Part shown: positions 23,732 through 36,235 of the stretch, piece after piece
How positions within the stretch are numbered: the stretch's first letter is position 1
Layout: the number at the start of each line of letters is the position of its first letter
Origin: Gossypium raimondii
Taxonomy: Eukaryota; Streptophyta; Magnoliopsida; Malvales; Malvaceae
NCBI RefSeq assembly: GCF_025698545.1
Contig: NC_068569.1
Location: 21,638,001 to 21,702,000, forward strand
DNA length: 64,000 nt
Direction: 5' to 3'
The notes under the pieces: generated by a model
The model's database searches: none
What the model saw: only the letters and a program-made list of their open reading frames with translations
What the model was told of the DNA's origin: nothing
Position numbers and translations under genes: made by a program

Positions 23732-26105
23732 CTAGGTTCCAGGACAACGAGGCATGGTAGACGGCGGTGGGCGGATGCTGGTTTCCGTGGTGGTACCATT
23801 CCTCACAATGAAAACAGTGTCCATTCCCCAGCTACTATGCCTTTCGAAATGGCAATGCATAAACCATACCCCTGAAAATATGATGTATCAAATTTGTTAA
23901 TTCTAACTTTATTTTAAAGGAGGATGGAAGAGGATGAGATTTTTTTTCTTTCTTCTCTCTAATTGAAAACTTACCAGGATTGTTTGCAAAAAATCTGAGT
24001 GCAGCCCATCCTTTACCAGGAACGTGGATAGTGTTAATGAGGGGTGGATCAACCAGGTTGTAGGTGCTTGGATCTGTCTCATTGTTGAAATTTCCGGAAC
24101 CACTTCCCACCCGATAGAAGCTGAAACCGTGCAAATGGATTGGGTGACTTCCACCACCACCCAATTGGGTTGCTTGCAGCACAATCTCAACTGCTTCCCC
24201 ATAGTTTAGCACAACAGCCCTCGTCCCTAACTCAGCTCTCGTGTTGAAACCAGTCAAGTTTCCAGTAAAATCGTAGAATACTGGTGGATTAAGGGGAAAA
24301 TCTTCCGTGAAAACACCACCGGTACTACAATAATAGAAAAAGTTAAAAGAATACAACAATGAAACAATTTTTTCCCCTAGCGATGTTAAAATTGCTATAC
24401 CTGTTGTAGTATGCCTGGAGAATGTCAATACGTGGGAAAACAAAGCTGACGTTGTTCAAACTTGCAACAAATCTATTAGGTAGAAGACATTGCGAGGTGT
24501 TGCAAGGCACGGTGTTGGTGGCGATTGTAATGAACACTCGTCTATCGATACCCGTTGGCACATTCAATGGGGGATTCTGGGTGACGTTGGTGTTTCTAAT
24601 TCGGCTGATGAAGCTATTGGTAGCATTTGTATCGTCTCTCGCGGGCAGTGTTATCAAGGAAGCATTCAATCCGCCGTCGCTGTTCGTATATTGGAAAATG
24701 CCGGTTGTGATGTTGTCAGGAGGCATAGCAGAGGCATCAGAGAAAGGCCTGGTAGCCATGTAATATTGGCCCACGTTTTGGTTGGCGGAGACCAACACAT
24801 CCATGGTTTGGCCAGGGCTTATCAATATGTAGTCGCTTGTGAACCTTTGAACGTAGGAGGCATCTTGGGCGACGACTGTGAGGGTGTGGTTCGTGATGGC
24901 GAAGAATTGCTGTTCGTTCATTGCTGCATTGATTATGCGGAGAAGGTACATCTTCTCATAATCAACTTGCATACGGAATATTGTATCTGCAACACCCAAT
25001 TTACAAAATGTTAGGTCAGTTTACAGTGAAGAAAAAAAAAATGATTCGAAAGCCGATTAACTCGATCAGGACTTGGTAACTCTAGAACGTACCATTAGTG
25101 CATCCATATGTGTCTCCTAAATTTCCATTGATAGCATAAGCATCTGGTTGGCGAGGAGGGATACCGGTTGCAAGTGCTTGATCGATGATTTGCTTGTAGT
25201 CCCCATTGTACCATGATTCTGTATATACGTACAAGAAATCAAATTATTATTCATATGGACATATGAGTAACACAACCAAAAAATCTAAACATAAGCTTAC
25301 GAAGTATGATTGTTTGATCCGCGTCTGGCGTGGGGAACGGATAAGTTTCGTTCTCGGCCGGTAAAATGATGAAGGCTCCCTGGACGGAACCGCGAGTCCA
25401 GTCACTGTGTGCATGCCACCAAAGGGTTCCTATTTCGTCCGATAAAATGACTTCGTACGTAAAGTTGGTTCCTGGTTGGATAGGGCACTGCGTTATGAAC
25501 TCGGGACCGTCGAACCATGGATTCCTTGGTTGTTTCACGCCGTGCCTGCAACATGTTTAATTTATTTTAATCACTGATGAATTCAATTCTTACGAAAATT
25601 ATCATTGGAGGAATGAATTATAGTTACCAGTGAATGGTGAAGCCATAGTTTCCTTGATTGTGGACATTAACGAAGACAGTGTCACCTCTTCGAACCCGAA
25701 TCTCAGGCCCTGGATAACTGTCGTTTACGACCAGCAATGTCGTCGTGTTGCACAGCTTCGAAAAGTTCGACTCTCGCACCTGCAATAAAAAATAAAAAAA
25801 AAACAACCAAATGATATCTCATTACTGTTATTAATCAACGAAAAGTAAAGAAAAAAAACGATAGTAATCATTTTGCTGTCTGGAAAAAAACCAAGCCAAC
25901 CGACATGATTAGTCAGTAAATTAAGTAGGTTTAAGATTAATCAACGTAAGATTCAAAAAAATCTATAAGAAACAACTGTGACATGGAAAGGAAAAAGGAT
26001 ACTCACAAAGAATTCATAGTGATGTACTTCAGCACTGCACAGGAACAAAGTGCTTAGAAATAGAACCCCTACGAACCATGTCACTGTATCTTGCTGTAAA
26101 CCCAT
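23732..26105 (-). CDS. Laccase, LAC14/LAC15-like (LacB), 7 exons, 565 aa
   Basis: Minus-strand exons: 26105-26007, 25779-25628, 25545-25301, 25218-25093, 24986-24401, 24324-23975, 23871-23732; all introns are GT-AG and the sum is 566 codons. Signal peptide at residues 1-24 ([12 protein letters not shown]). Copper ligands are complete: HWHG 83-86, WWHAH (H128, H130), HPIHLHG, HCHFERHSSWGM from 525 with axial Met. The protein ends PRCPGT, three residues past the usual final Cys. Many NxS/T sites suit a secreted glycoprotein. Compared with the usual laccase layout there is an extra 76-bp intron (24400-24325) inside the large fifth exon, shared with LacC. The nearest relative here is LacC. A TATA-like CTATAAATGG lies about 70 bp upstream. 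Predicted role: apoplastic oxidation of phenolic or flavonoid substrates. Confidence 0.95.
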
Positions 26106-29027
26106 TTTTTTTCTCTCTAAAGTGTTCTTAGGTCTCCCCTGAATTTTCTCCTATTTGGGCTATAAAATTCAACCATTTATAGGAAAGGAAGCTAGTTATT
26201 GATTCACTTGGAACAAAGATTACACGGAACATGACATGTTATCTAGTTAAGCAAGTCGGGTTTTTTTATACATAATATGGATTTTTATGTTCCAATTGTC
26301 AACTCTTTATGATATTTAGTTAACGTTCTTTTCATTCAGCTTGTTCATTGCTGTCCTTGTTTCATTTAATAATATTTTAAGCTACTGTTGAATCATTTCT
26401 ATAAGCTTGTAGTTGAGTTGTTGTAGATTTTTGACTTTTTTATTTACTTTGGATGGGAAGTTTTTATGTTGTTTTATAATCCGCAATATTTTTATGATTC
26501 GTGTTATTTAATATCGATGAAGTTATTGTTTTATATAATTTTGATCATTTTACAAGGAAATTAAAATTATTTGTTTACATGTTTTTCTGTATGAAAATGA
26601 ATTTTCTCAATTTTAAAAATATAAAATATTTTAGTATTACAGATAAAATTAAATATTTGAAACTTAAGCAAGAAGTAAAACTATTAAACATAGTATTAGA
26701 ATGCCTTTGAAAACCTTGTCAAAGGAATTTAAAATTCTACTAATAATATATGTACAACTGGAATGCTTTATTTATTTTTAAAAGATACATGATAAAATAA
26801 TAAAACTTTCCACAATCAATAAATCACATAATTATCCATAATTCATTGAACATCGATCATAATTTAATAGTGACTTAAACATTTGAGATATATTAATAAG
26901 TTTTAACATTTAAAAAAATGAATAAGGATTAAGTAAGCATCTTTATAGTTGATATAGAATACTTTGACCTCTATTAACAAACAAAGATACCCATAAACCA
27001 AAAAAAAGCAGTTGTATGACTAGTCGCCTGGATCCAATTTGGTAGGTTCATTAATGATCGTAGAAATAAACAAAGCTGAATTCAATCGTGTATGGTTACG
27101 TCTTTCAAATTCATAACTTGGAGATTATCCAACTAGCTAGCCTGCCATTCACGACTTCCTCAATTGCTAACTTTGAAATAATTAGTTTGAGGTTTAAGGG
27201 CATCAACATAATATATTGGATACCGTTAATAAACCATATGCAAACTTTTCATTGGCTTCTTACAACTCCAGGGACATGATCCACAGTTTGAAATATTTTA
27301 CTTAGTTAGCCGTCCATGTCTGAAAATAACGGACACGTGATATATTTATTCTTGTTCACTTATTTCATGCTATGACAATTTTCTCCTTTTGTGTTTGTAT
27401 GCCATTATACCACCATTGCCGCCTTGATTAACTTAGGACAACATTTTTTATGCATTACTTACTTATTATTGTTGGTTTTATATAAACATGCATGTCCAAA
27501 TTTTATGTTTTAGATGTCTGCCACTATCATAATATTAAACATTATTGATATTTTTCTTACATGTTTTTGTAAATAATAAAACGTAATCTAATATGTACAA
27601 AGTTAAAATGAAAAATATTAGTTTAAAATGTGAGTAAAGAAAAATTTAAATGAATAAATAAATAAATAAATAAATCATAATAAGAATATTAAACACATTC
27701 CAATTGCATTTCAACTCATATTATAGTACGTCAAAATGTTATCTTCTTAACATGTTTTCAAAATGTCATCATGGTGAAAGGAAAATTCAATATTAAAAAT
27801 AGTATTATAAAATATTCAATATTGGGTTAACTTGTAGCTTTAATTTAATAACCAATATTATCTATACTAGATTATGATACACACAATAAACGTGAAAATA
27901 GAATTATATAATAAATACATTTATAAAAATGATATAAATAACATAAAATATAAATGAAAGTTTAAATTCAATTTTTATTTGCATATATATATATATATAT
28001 TCCTTATTTTATATAAAAAATATAAAATAAAAATGTAATACACTTTGTAAACATATTTTCCCTCTAAATGGCAAAATAAAAAGAAAATTCGTCTCGTGTA
28101 GTATAGGAGAAGAACGGCCCTCCATTTCTGACTACATTTTGCTGATAAACCTGTCCACATATACTTTGTCAATGACTTTTATCTTCATCTCTGACTTTTG
28201 CATGTTTCGATTTTTTAAATTATTTTATTGGTATACTTTTTAATATAAATGAGTCGATTATTTATTTGTGTTAAATTATAAAATAAAAATTTGAAAATTA
28301 AAATATACCTTAAGCAAAGTTTTCGAACTAGATCAACGGTCGAATTGATCAAGCCACTAGTTCGTAGAATTAGATTAAATAAATCATTAAAAAGATAAAA
28401 TATTTAAAAATAAAAAATTAATTCAATCGATTCTTTATTGAACCAGTCCATATCAATTCGCAGATCAATGATAAAATTGGTTTATATATATATATATATA
28501 TAAAGCAAGTGGGTGTGTGGCATGTGTTAACATATAGGTATATAAATATTGAATTGGGGTCATGGTTATGTTATTATAATAGTAGTGGTCACAACAATAA
28601 TAAAAAAACTACTAACACAAAAGTTGTTAACACAGATTGGATAACTTCAATACACAAAATAATAATTTAACACAACCTTAAACACTCTTATTTTTGTATA
28701 TCAAAATATGGCTCTCACAATTTACTACTCTCAAGTCATACACAATTAAATAGCCAAACAAGAAACATTGGTAAATATTCCTCCAAAGATTATCTTCAAT
28801 TTCGAAAGCCTCCACTATAGCTTTATTTTCAAGCCCTCATCTTTGAACCGCGCAGTCTTTGTGGCTTTGACAACTTTTTACCATTTATTCACTTACCTTG
28901 TAAAACATAAGTTGAAACCGATTTACAAGTAATTCAATTTTACTTTGTTTCTACTATGTATTAGATAAAAATTTATTGACATAAAAATATAGTTTTAAAA
29001 AATGCCAATTAAATTAAAAAATTGAAG
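26106..29027. other. LacB upstream region and intergenic DNA (duplication unit 1)
   Basis: 26106-26400 aligns with the upstream regions of the decayed copy at 36235 and of LacC at 43282. 27085-28220 aligns with 36690-37170 and 51040-51450; shared words include CTAGCCTGCCAT, TTTTACTTAGTTAGCC and ACTACATTTTGC. These blocks mark the old space between the divergent laccase pair. Simple repeats: (AAAT)n near 27653-27676, (AT)n at 27983-28000 and 28484-28502. 28315-28475 is a dispersed repeat. No gene. Confidence 0.6.
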
Positions 29028-30360
29028 ATGGCAAATTTTCTGAGTGGCGAAAAGGTTTTCGAGTCCCGTTTGCCTGATGATTCAGGATACGAAAAAAGTC
29101 TGGTTCAAAGGGGGTGAGGGTGATGTTGGTGATGTAAACATATGTTGATTGGGGAAGGGAATACTGATCGGAGGGAGGCGAATAGAGGTGCTGGGAGTGG
29201 CAGTGGTGATGAGATAGAGCTTATGGAAAGAGATGTCAAAAAATCGATAAGCAATGGAATCCTAACTATAGAGTTTTCTGATCATATTCAGCAGATCCTA
29301 TTTAAGGAAATGAAGACAACGGTAGTCTTGAAGTTACCGGGGCAAAACATTGGATACGCCGCCCTTCACAATCGAATCAGTAGCTTGTGGAGACTGTCAA
29401 AACCGTTTCATTTAATGGATATCAAGAATGGGTATTTCCTAGCTAAGTTCCATTGTAGTGAGGATTTCAACAATGTTATTATTTCACAAGGTCCATGAAT
29501 TATTTATGGTCAATACCTTACTGTTCAACCATGGACTAAATATTTTAATCCAAAGAAACCTTACCCGAGTGTGGTTCTCGCATGGATTAGACTCCGGGTC
29601 TCTCAAGAGTTATGTGCAAAAGGAGCATCTTGGAAGCAGTTGGAGGTTTAGTGGGTAAAGTGGCAAAGTTAGACTTTAATACAGATAGCAAGACCAGGGG
29701 AGGTTTTGCTAGAATGACTGTCTTTGTGGATCTCGATAGGCCAGTGAACGAAGAGTTGCAACGGGTGGAGTATGAAGCTTTGCCTACAATATGTTTTTCC
29801 TATGGAAAACATGGCCACACGAAGGAGATGTGCTCATCACCAACGATGACGACGAATAGTGAGAAGGTTCAAGAAAATGGGGAATTGGGGTAAATAGAAT
29901 TAGCTAACGGTGGAGAGGGGTCAACGTACAGACCATGGATGATGGTTGAGCGTAAATGTTGGTGGGTTAAAAAGATTTGTGAAACCATAGGGAGGGGGTT
30001 CAGGAAATTCAAGCTTGGGGTCGAGATGTATGGTATTGAATGATTCTGAAAATCTGGATGAATGTGGGCTGTCTATGGATATGGGAGTTTCGGGTGAAGT
30101 AATTACTACAAAATTGAAGGGTTGTTCTAATTCCAAATTGAGGAATTTAGGGAAAAAATCTTCAGGATTTAAGAAAGATGTTGGGGGCTTGGTAGATTCA
30201 AATGGAGGTATGGGTCGCAGCTTATTTGCTAATGATTATAGGTATGTTGGGAGTGTCAAGGAAGGAAAGAAATCTATGGGCCGAATTTCTAAGGTGGTTA
30301 GTGGTCCTCAGGTGGGGCTCACCAGTAGAAGTAGCTGGGTTGTTAAAATTTTTTTAAGTT
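29028..30360 (+). mobile_element. LINE ORF1 remnant (DUF4283 and zinc knuckle)
   Basis: Starts ATGGCAAATTTTCTGAG at 29028. Broken frames encode LKLPGQNIGYAALHNRISSL and KPFHLMDIKNGYFLAKFHC (DUF4283-type), then GGLVGKVAKLDFNTDSKTRG, and a CCHC knuckle in ICFSYGKHGHTKEMC whose first Cys is replaced by Tyr (FSYGKHGH). These are typical of ORF1 of plant L1-type LINEs. At least three frameshifts or stops. No ORF2 follows, which is unusual since LINE copies normally lose the 5' end. It sits inside duplication unit 1 and is absent from units 2 and 3. Confidence 0.85.
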
Positions 30361-31509
30361 GACTAGTGAGATCAAAATGACAATTCAATGATCACAACTA
30401 TGAATCAAGACTCATTGACAAGTAAAAGAACATATATTAGATTCAAGTTGATCTGACGATCAGTGTTGGGGATAGAGAAAAAAACTATTTAGATTTTAGT
30501 TCACAAATTTGAGACGTTCAAAACAGTTTCATGAAAAAATCGAACTATAGAAGAGAACGGGGGAAGGAGAACTTTTGATTGATCTAAGTGATGCGAACAG
30601 AGAAAATCATACAACAACAATTTTAATAACTTAGTGACTTAAGTGAAAACTTTTGGATAATTCAATGACCATTTTGTAAAATTTTGAAGTTAAATAACTA
30701 AATATAAATTTATTAATAATTTAATAACTTTTAAATATAGTTACCGACATAATAAACTTGGAATCCAAGAAATGGAAAAAAAGGTTGGTACAATTTTTTT
30801 TTGTTCATTAAAAGGTGGCTACAATATGTCCTCAAGCTGTCAAGTTGTTCATTGTATTTTAAATAATTATGGTGGTTAAATAATAAAAATTATAACCATA
30901 TGAGGCAGATCCTCATTAGGGTATAAGGATTTTAGCTCAATTTTTGAAGTCCTTCAATTTTTTTTTAAAAAAATTACTATTAAACTTTCAAATTAAAAAA
31001 AAAAATCTCTAAAATTTTTAATTAGACTTATCAAAACTTTTAAAAATTTTAGTTACACCCCTTAAAACCTTAATGCGATCATCGGTGAGCGATGAGCTTT
31101 CGTCCATGTGGGAAATGGAAGAGTCCATTTGCATGTAACTTGTCTTACCTTCATAATTAGCCTTCATGAAAAAGTCCATTTACAATGACAAATTAGGTTG
31201 GGTAGAGGATCACGTCAAATCTTTTTGTCTGACTTTGACTATGATTTGTCTTTCAGATAATGTGCCTAGATAAGTTCTATTTTCAAATCTTCTATAGCAC
31301 ACACTTTGACTTTGAAGTTTCGCTAGGGTGGGTGGGTATAGTGATTTCAGAAACTTAAACTCGCCCCTAATCAAATGAATTGGACCAATGGCTGCTTTTT
31401 CATCCTCTTTTATAAATTATTAAGAAATGGACAAAAACCAAAAACATTAGAAAGAACGAAAGGGGAGACCGGAAGAACACAGATACATAGAACCAAGAAA
31501 CGGAAAAAC
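30361..31509. other. Dispersed repeat copy and upstream region of the degenerate laccase
   Basis: 30340-30720 is the second copy of the repeat at 21935-22310. 31130-31420 aligns with 52000-52130 (GATTTCAGAAACTTAAACT versus GATTTCAGAAGCTTAAACT) and holds a TATA-like TTTATAAATT near 31409. It serves, or once served, as promoter for the plus-strand laccase-like gene. Confidence 0.5.
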
Positions 31510-33394
31510 ATGGGTTCTGAAAAGCAAGGGTTTATATGGTTATCAGGGCTTTTGTTTCTAAATATCCTTGCCTTATCCACAGCTGAAGTCCTTTATTACG
31601 AGTTTTTTGTAAGTTCCTTGCTTTCTTTTCCCCCCTCTGTTTGTGTTTGTGTTACTAAGAGAGAGCAGTACCGAGTTTTGATTCTTTGCTCTGTTTAAAT
31701 TAGTTGCAAGAATCCCAGTTCACTAAGCTGTGTAGCACGAAGAGCATCTTGACCGTCAATGGCAGCTTTCCAGGGCCTGAGATTCGGGTTCGGAGAGGGG
31801 ACACAGTTTTTGTCAACGTCCACAATCAAGGAAACCATGCTGTATCCCTCAAGTGGTAATATATACATACATGTATATGCTTACACACCTTGTTTATGAT
31901 GAAACAATTAATCATATATATAGATATATGTTTGAGGGTTTTTAGGGAGGGCGTTAAGGATTCAATTGATGGTTCGAATGAGTTGATTCAGCCAGGGAGA
32001 AACTTCACTTACGAGATAGAGTTAGAGGATGAAATAGGAACTCTCTGGTGGCACGCTACTAGTGCTTGGGCTGCGGCAACCGTACACGGCGCCTTTGTCA
32101 TTTTACCGGCAGCCAATGAAGACTATCCTTTCCCTGCACCTACTTCTGACCAAACAATTATACTTGGTACATCTGATTAACATGTTTGATTCATATATTT
32201 TGCAAATGAAGTGCTTATATGAATCTTTTGGATTATTATTCCTTCAGGGGAATGGTTCAGGGAAGAGTTAACGGAAGCTAATCAAACCATAGCTCCTGGC
32301 TCAGCAGATGCTTACACTATCAATGGTCATCCCGGAGAAACTTACGGATGCAGCAACGGTATGTATGCACTATTCTTTATATCCTCAACATTCTCAACTT
32401 ATGACAAAATGATAGGGATATTTACTTTTTTTAAAGAAATAACTACGTATTATAGAAAAATTACAAGTCTTTTTCCGTATTTAGATTTTAACTTATATAT
32501 TTTTGTCTTATTTTGTTTTAATCCTTCTACTATGCTAAAATTTGAAATTTAATACTTCTACATTAATTGAACATAATTTAATCTTTTTGCTTTTATAATG
32601 TTATTAGCAAGTCCCCAATTGATACTACCTTGGGTCATTTCTGCTAAAATGATGACATTGGGCTAATTTTAAAATTGCTTTAAGAATTCAATTGATATGC
32701 AAATTAATTATTAGTCGACAAAATTTACTAGATTTTCACTTGGCTTTGACTGAATGACTGAAAAACAGTAAAAAGAATCATGTCATCACTTTAAAGGTAA
32801 CAACTAATCGATTTATTAAGACAAAATCATGACAAAATAAACTAGAGAGATTAAAAGTATAAAATCTTTGTTGCTCAGCATTAAAACTATAATTAGACCC
32901 TTATTCTCAATATTATGTTTTCTAGAATAATAAATTCTAGTGTATTTAAATACATATGAGCATATGAGTGGTAATATTCTAGTGTATTTGATATAATTGC
33001 AGATACAACGTATGAGATGCAAGTAGATTACGAGGGTCTTTACCTTGTTCGAGTAATAAATGCTATTGCCAATGAAACAATGGTGTTTGGCGTAGCATCC
33101 CACAGCTTCACCATTGTTGGACAAAGCGGGGCTTATAGCAGACGTTCCTTTACAAATTCTCTAACCCTAGCACCCGCCCAAGTTGTTGATGTTTTATTGT
33201 GCGCAAACCAAAATGTAGGACATTATTACATCACTGCTCGACCTTCCTCCGGCGCACATATTACCAATGGAATTCTACGATATACCACCACTAGTTCTTT
33301 AATTTAGTCAAACAGTTTGCGTTGATAAAGATTAATAATGTTGATGTTCAAATAAGAAGACCACTCAATCACAATATAGGCGTGGAAATAATTT
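31510..33394 (+). pseudogene. Degenerate laccase-like gene lacking copper ligands, truncated
   Basis: Five laccase exons can still be spliced: 31510-31608, 31704-31855, 31946-32166, 32248-32358, 33003-33307, giving 295 residues with a signal peptide (FIWLSGLLFLNILAL). The frame ends at TAG 33305-33307; laccase-like sequence (NNVDVQIRRPLNHN) continues in another frame to about 33394, and the rest of domain 2 and all of domain 3 are missing. HWHG is KWEG and WWHAH is WWHAT, so trinuclear copper binding is lost. Exons 3 and 4 are 24 and about 15-18 nt shorter than in the active genes, in frame. Because splice sites and frame are otherwise kept, a small expressed protein cannot be excluded, but no laccase activity is possible. 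Confidence 0.85.
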
Positions 33395-35454
33395 GATGTT
33401 TGTTGTTTTAAACGAGGAGTTCTAAATGTTGTAATGTCAAGTTTTCTTTAACCAACATGCACTGATTTATTGAGGGTAGAATCAATTCATCGTGATTTTG
33501 ATTTAAAATATGCATAATCAAAGATTGTATGTTCACATGTTGAATTTAAATATCTAATAATCAAGCTGCATGAGTCTAGATTAAAGGGTCACATATTGAT
33601 TACTTGATTAAAATGAATGAATATCGCAAAATCTAAGAATCACACATGTATTTCAAAAATCATTTGGAGTTACTATATAAAAGATTATAAGTATTCGATC
33701 CATCAAACCAAAAGTAAAAAAAAAAAAAAAATCATATTCCATCTTGTGTATCTATTTTCTTTACCATCTCTCTATTCTTTTTCAACAAAGTAGTAATCAA
33801 AGCTGGAAATCCTTCATTTGCTTTGCCACCATTAAAAGGGATCATTCATAAGCAAATGATGTTAAACATTATGTTTGGCCCCTCCATTTTCCTTTCTCTT
33901 CTCATTGGGAATTCCATGTTTATGCTACTTTCACATAATCAAATAGTACTTCAACAAAATTACTATTATCAAATATAACTGCGAACTTAGGCCATGCCAA
34001 AATTTTAAGTTTGTTTAATGTTTACAAAATTTGTATTTTAAAATTTCAATAAATTTAGTCTTTAAAATTTATAAATTTTATCAATTTAATTTTAAATAAA
34101 TTTTTAACTACAATTTTTAATTACTATAAAATTAGTTCTAATTCTAAAAAAGTTTTTATTTAAAATTTATTTCACTAAAATGACAATTTTAAAAAAATAA
34201 TCTTTTAGTTAAGTATATATATGAATTATTATTTCATACATTGACCATTTATATTTATATAAAAAAATTGATTTTGGTGCTTGATGTTGTAGATAGAGAC
34301 AATATTTTCTTGATATTGCTTATAACTGGAACATTTATTATCATTAGGATTTATATTTGATAAATTGATAATTTATAAATATATATTATGGATTAATTGG
34401 ATGATGGGAAATTATAATAAATTTAAAAATAAATTTAGACGACTTAATTTTTTTATGATACATCATAATTTGATTAAATGAGTAAAAAAAATAAGAAAAG
34501 AAAAGATGTAATTATCATTATTGGTTTGTTTAATTAGCTAACTTTCCATTGAAAAGATATAAATTTAGTGAAATGTCTAACCTTTAGAACAAAAACAAAT
34601 AAAAAGTTAAATGCAAAGTAATGTAAGGAGCAAAGTAAGAAGAGAATTAACACATGATATTTGTTAACGCGGTTTAGAGATGATGGTTGTATATTTGCGG
34701 AATCTCGCCTAGTGAATGATTTTATTCAATAATCATCCAAACAACCTATTAGTTTAAGCCCAATATATCCTTATACAGAGAAGTAATTGCAATCCGAATA
34801 TCGACCCACAAATCACTCACCCAAATACTTCAAAATACAATTAATAAACTCTCTAAAGAATACCTAAAAAAGAGTCACAAAAAGAATATATTTATTTCAC
34901 TTTAAACTTCTTAATATGACCATTTAAAGAGCTGAGCAGTCCTAAAAAAACTATCTTAAATACATATGATATTTATTTTAAAAAATAATATTTCAATCAC
35001 CAAAAGATAATAAAACTTTCATACACCTTAAGTAATTTAGTTGGGAGTCTTTAAAATATTAGTCGAATCATGTTTCGTGTGTTTCGTCAAATATGTCACA
35101 CTCAAGTGAATAGAGTTCAGCTTAATTAGAAACTATGGAAATCCCAACACAATGACACAATCATTACAATAGAATATAGAATAAGCAACAACAACTATCT
35201 CAACAGAATCTCAATTATTTTCTGTCAATGATTTGAATCTCAAATTTGTTCAATATACCAACTCGTAAAAACGATAGAATGAATCATTAGTCAAATGCAT
35301 ATTCGATTTTTTTTTCAACTTAAAAGAATAATTTGAGCATATAAAATCTATAGCAAAGTTTTGAAATAACTACAGAAATTTTCTGAAGTGGCACACTTAT
35401 TTTTGTGGTACAATTATTTTGGTGACAAATAGTAGTACAAAGATTAAATTGTTT
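33395..35454. other. AT-rich intergenic DNA with a retroelement remnant
   Basis: No gene recognised. An A-run lies near 33717-33731. 34610-34920 (TTAACGCGGTTTAGAGATG and what follows) resembles LTR-type DNA similar in flavour to 9970-10433. 34960-35450 is unassigned and replaces exons 4-7 of the following laccase copy. Confidence 0.45.
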
Positions 35455-36235
35455 ATTTAATCAAAAGATATGCTTACCAAGTATGATTGTTTGCTCTGTG
35501 TCCGGAGTGGGGAACGGATAAGTTTCGTCCTGGGCTGGCAAAATGACGATGGCGCCATGTACGGAACCACGAGTCCAATCACTGTGTGCGTGCCACCAAA
35601 GGGTCCCTATTTCCCCCGATAATACGACTTTGTAGGTGAAGTTGGTTCCTGGTTGAATTGGGCACTGGGTTATGAACTCAGGACCATCGAACCTTGGATT
35701 CCTTGGTTGTTTAACGCCGTGCCTGCAACATGTTCAATTTATCTTAATCACTAATGATTTCATTTCTTGGGGAAATTGCCATTGAAGAATGAAGTAAAGG
35801 TTATGATTACCAGTGAATGGTGAAGCCATCGTTTCCTTGATTGTGGACATTAACGAAGACAGTGTCACCTCTGCGAACCCGAATCTCAGGCCCTGGATAA
35901 CTATCGTTTACGACCACAATATCGTTGTGCTGCACATCTTCGTAAAATTTGACTCTCGCACCTGCAATAAAAAATCACCACCGAGTGAAATCTCAACACT
36001 AAAATTATATATTAATCAACAACTATAAAAGAAAACAATGCTCATTTTGCTGTCTGAAAACAAAACCAAGCAACTGTCATGATCATGTCAGTAAATTAAG
36101 TCAGTTTAATAAGGGGTTTAAGATTATCCATACGAAACAACTATGAGATGTAAGAATATATATATATGAAAAGGAAAAATAGGGAACTCAGAAAGAAATC
36201 ATAGTGGTGTACACTGAACCTTGCTGTAAACCCAT
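35455..36235 (-). pseudogene. Laccase pseudogene (minus), exons 1-3 only
   Basis: Third member of the LacB/LacC lineage. Exon 3 (35722-35478, 245 nt) is well kept, including [11 protein letters not shown]. Exon 2 (35963-35812) has a one-base deletion in the TATTG-TGGTCG stretch that shifts the frame. Exon 1 begins ATG at 36235 but lacks about 60 nt of signal-peptide coding, and the donor GTGAGT has become CTGAGT. Homology stops at about 35455, just inside intron 3; everything downstream is gone. The upstream TATA box has CGATAAA in place of CTATAAA. Dead copy. Confidence 0.92.

Noticed and set aside
24490-25014. Long plus-strand open frames opposite LacB exon 5 (and similar at 41894-42208)
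   Set aside because: Antisense shadows of conserved laccase exons; the translation has no domain.
31375-31509. Upstream ATG at 31375 as start of the degenerate laccase
   Set aside because: It would add 45 residues before a good signal peptide; the ATG at 31510 gives an exon 1 of 99 nt, the same as LacB.
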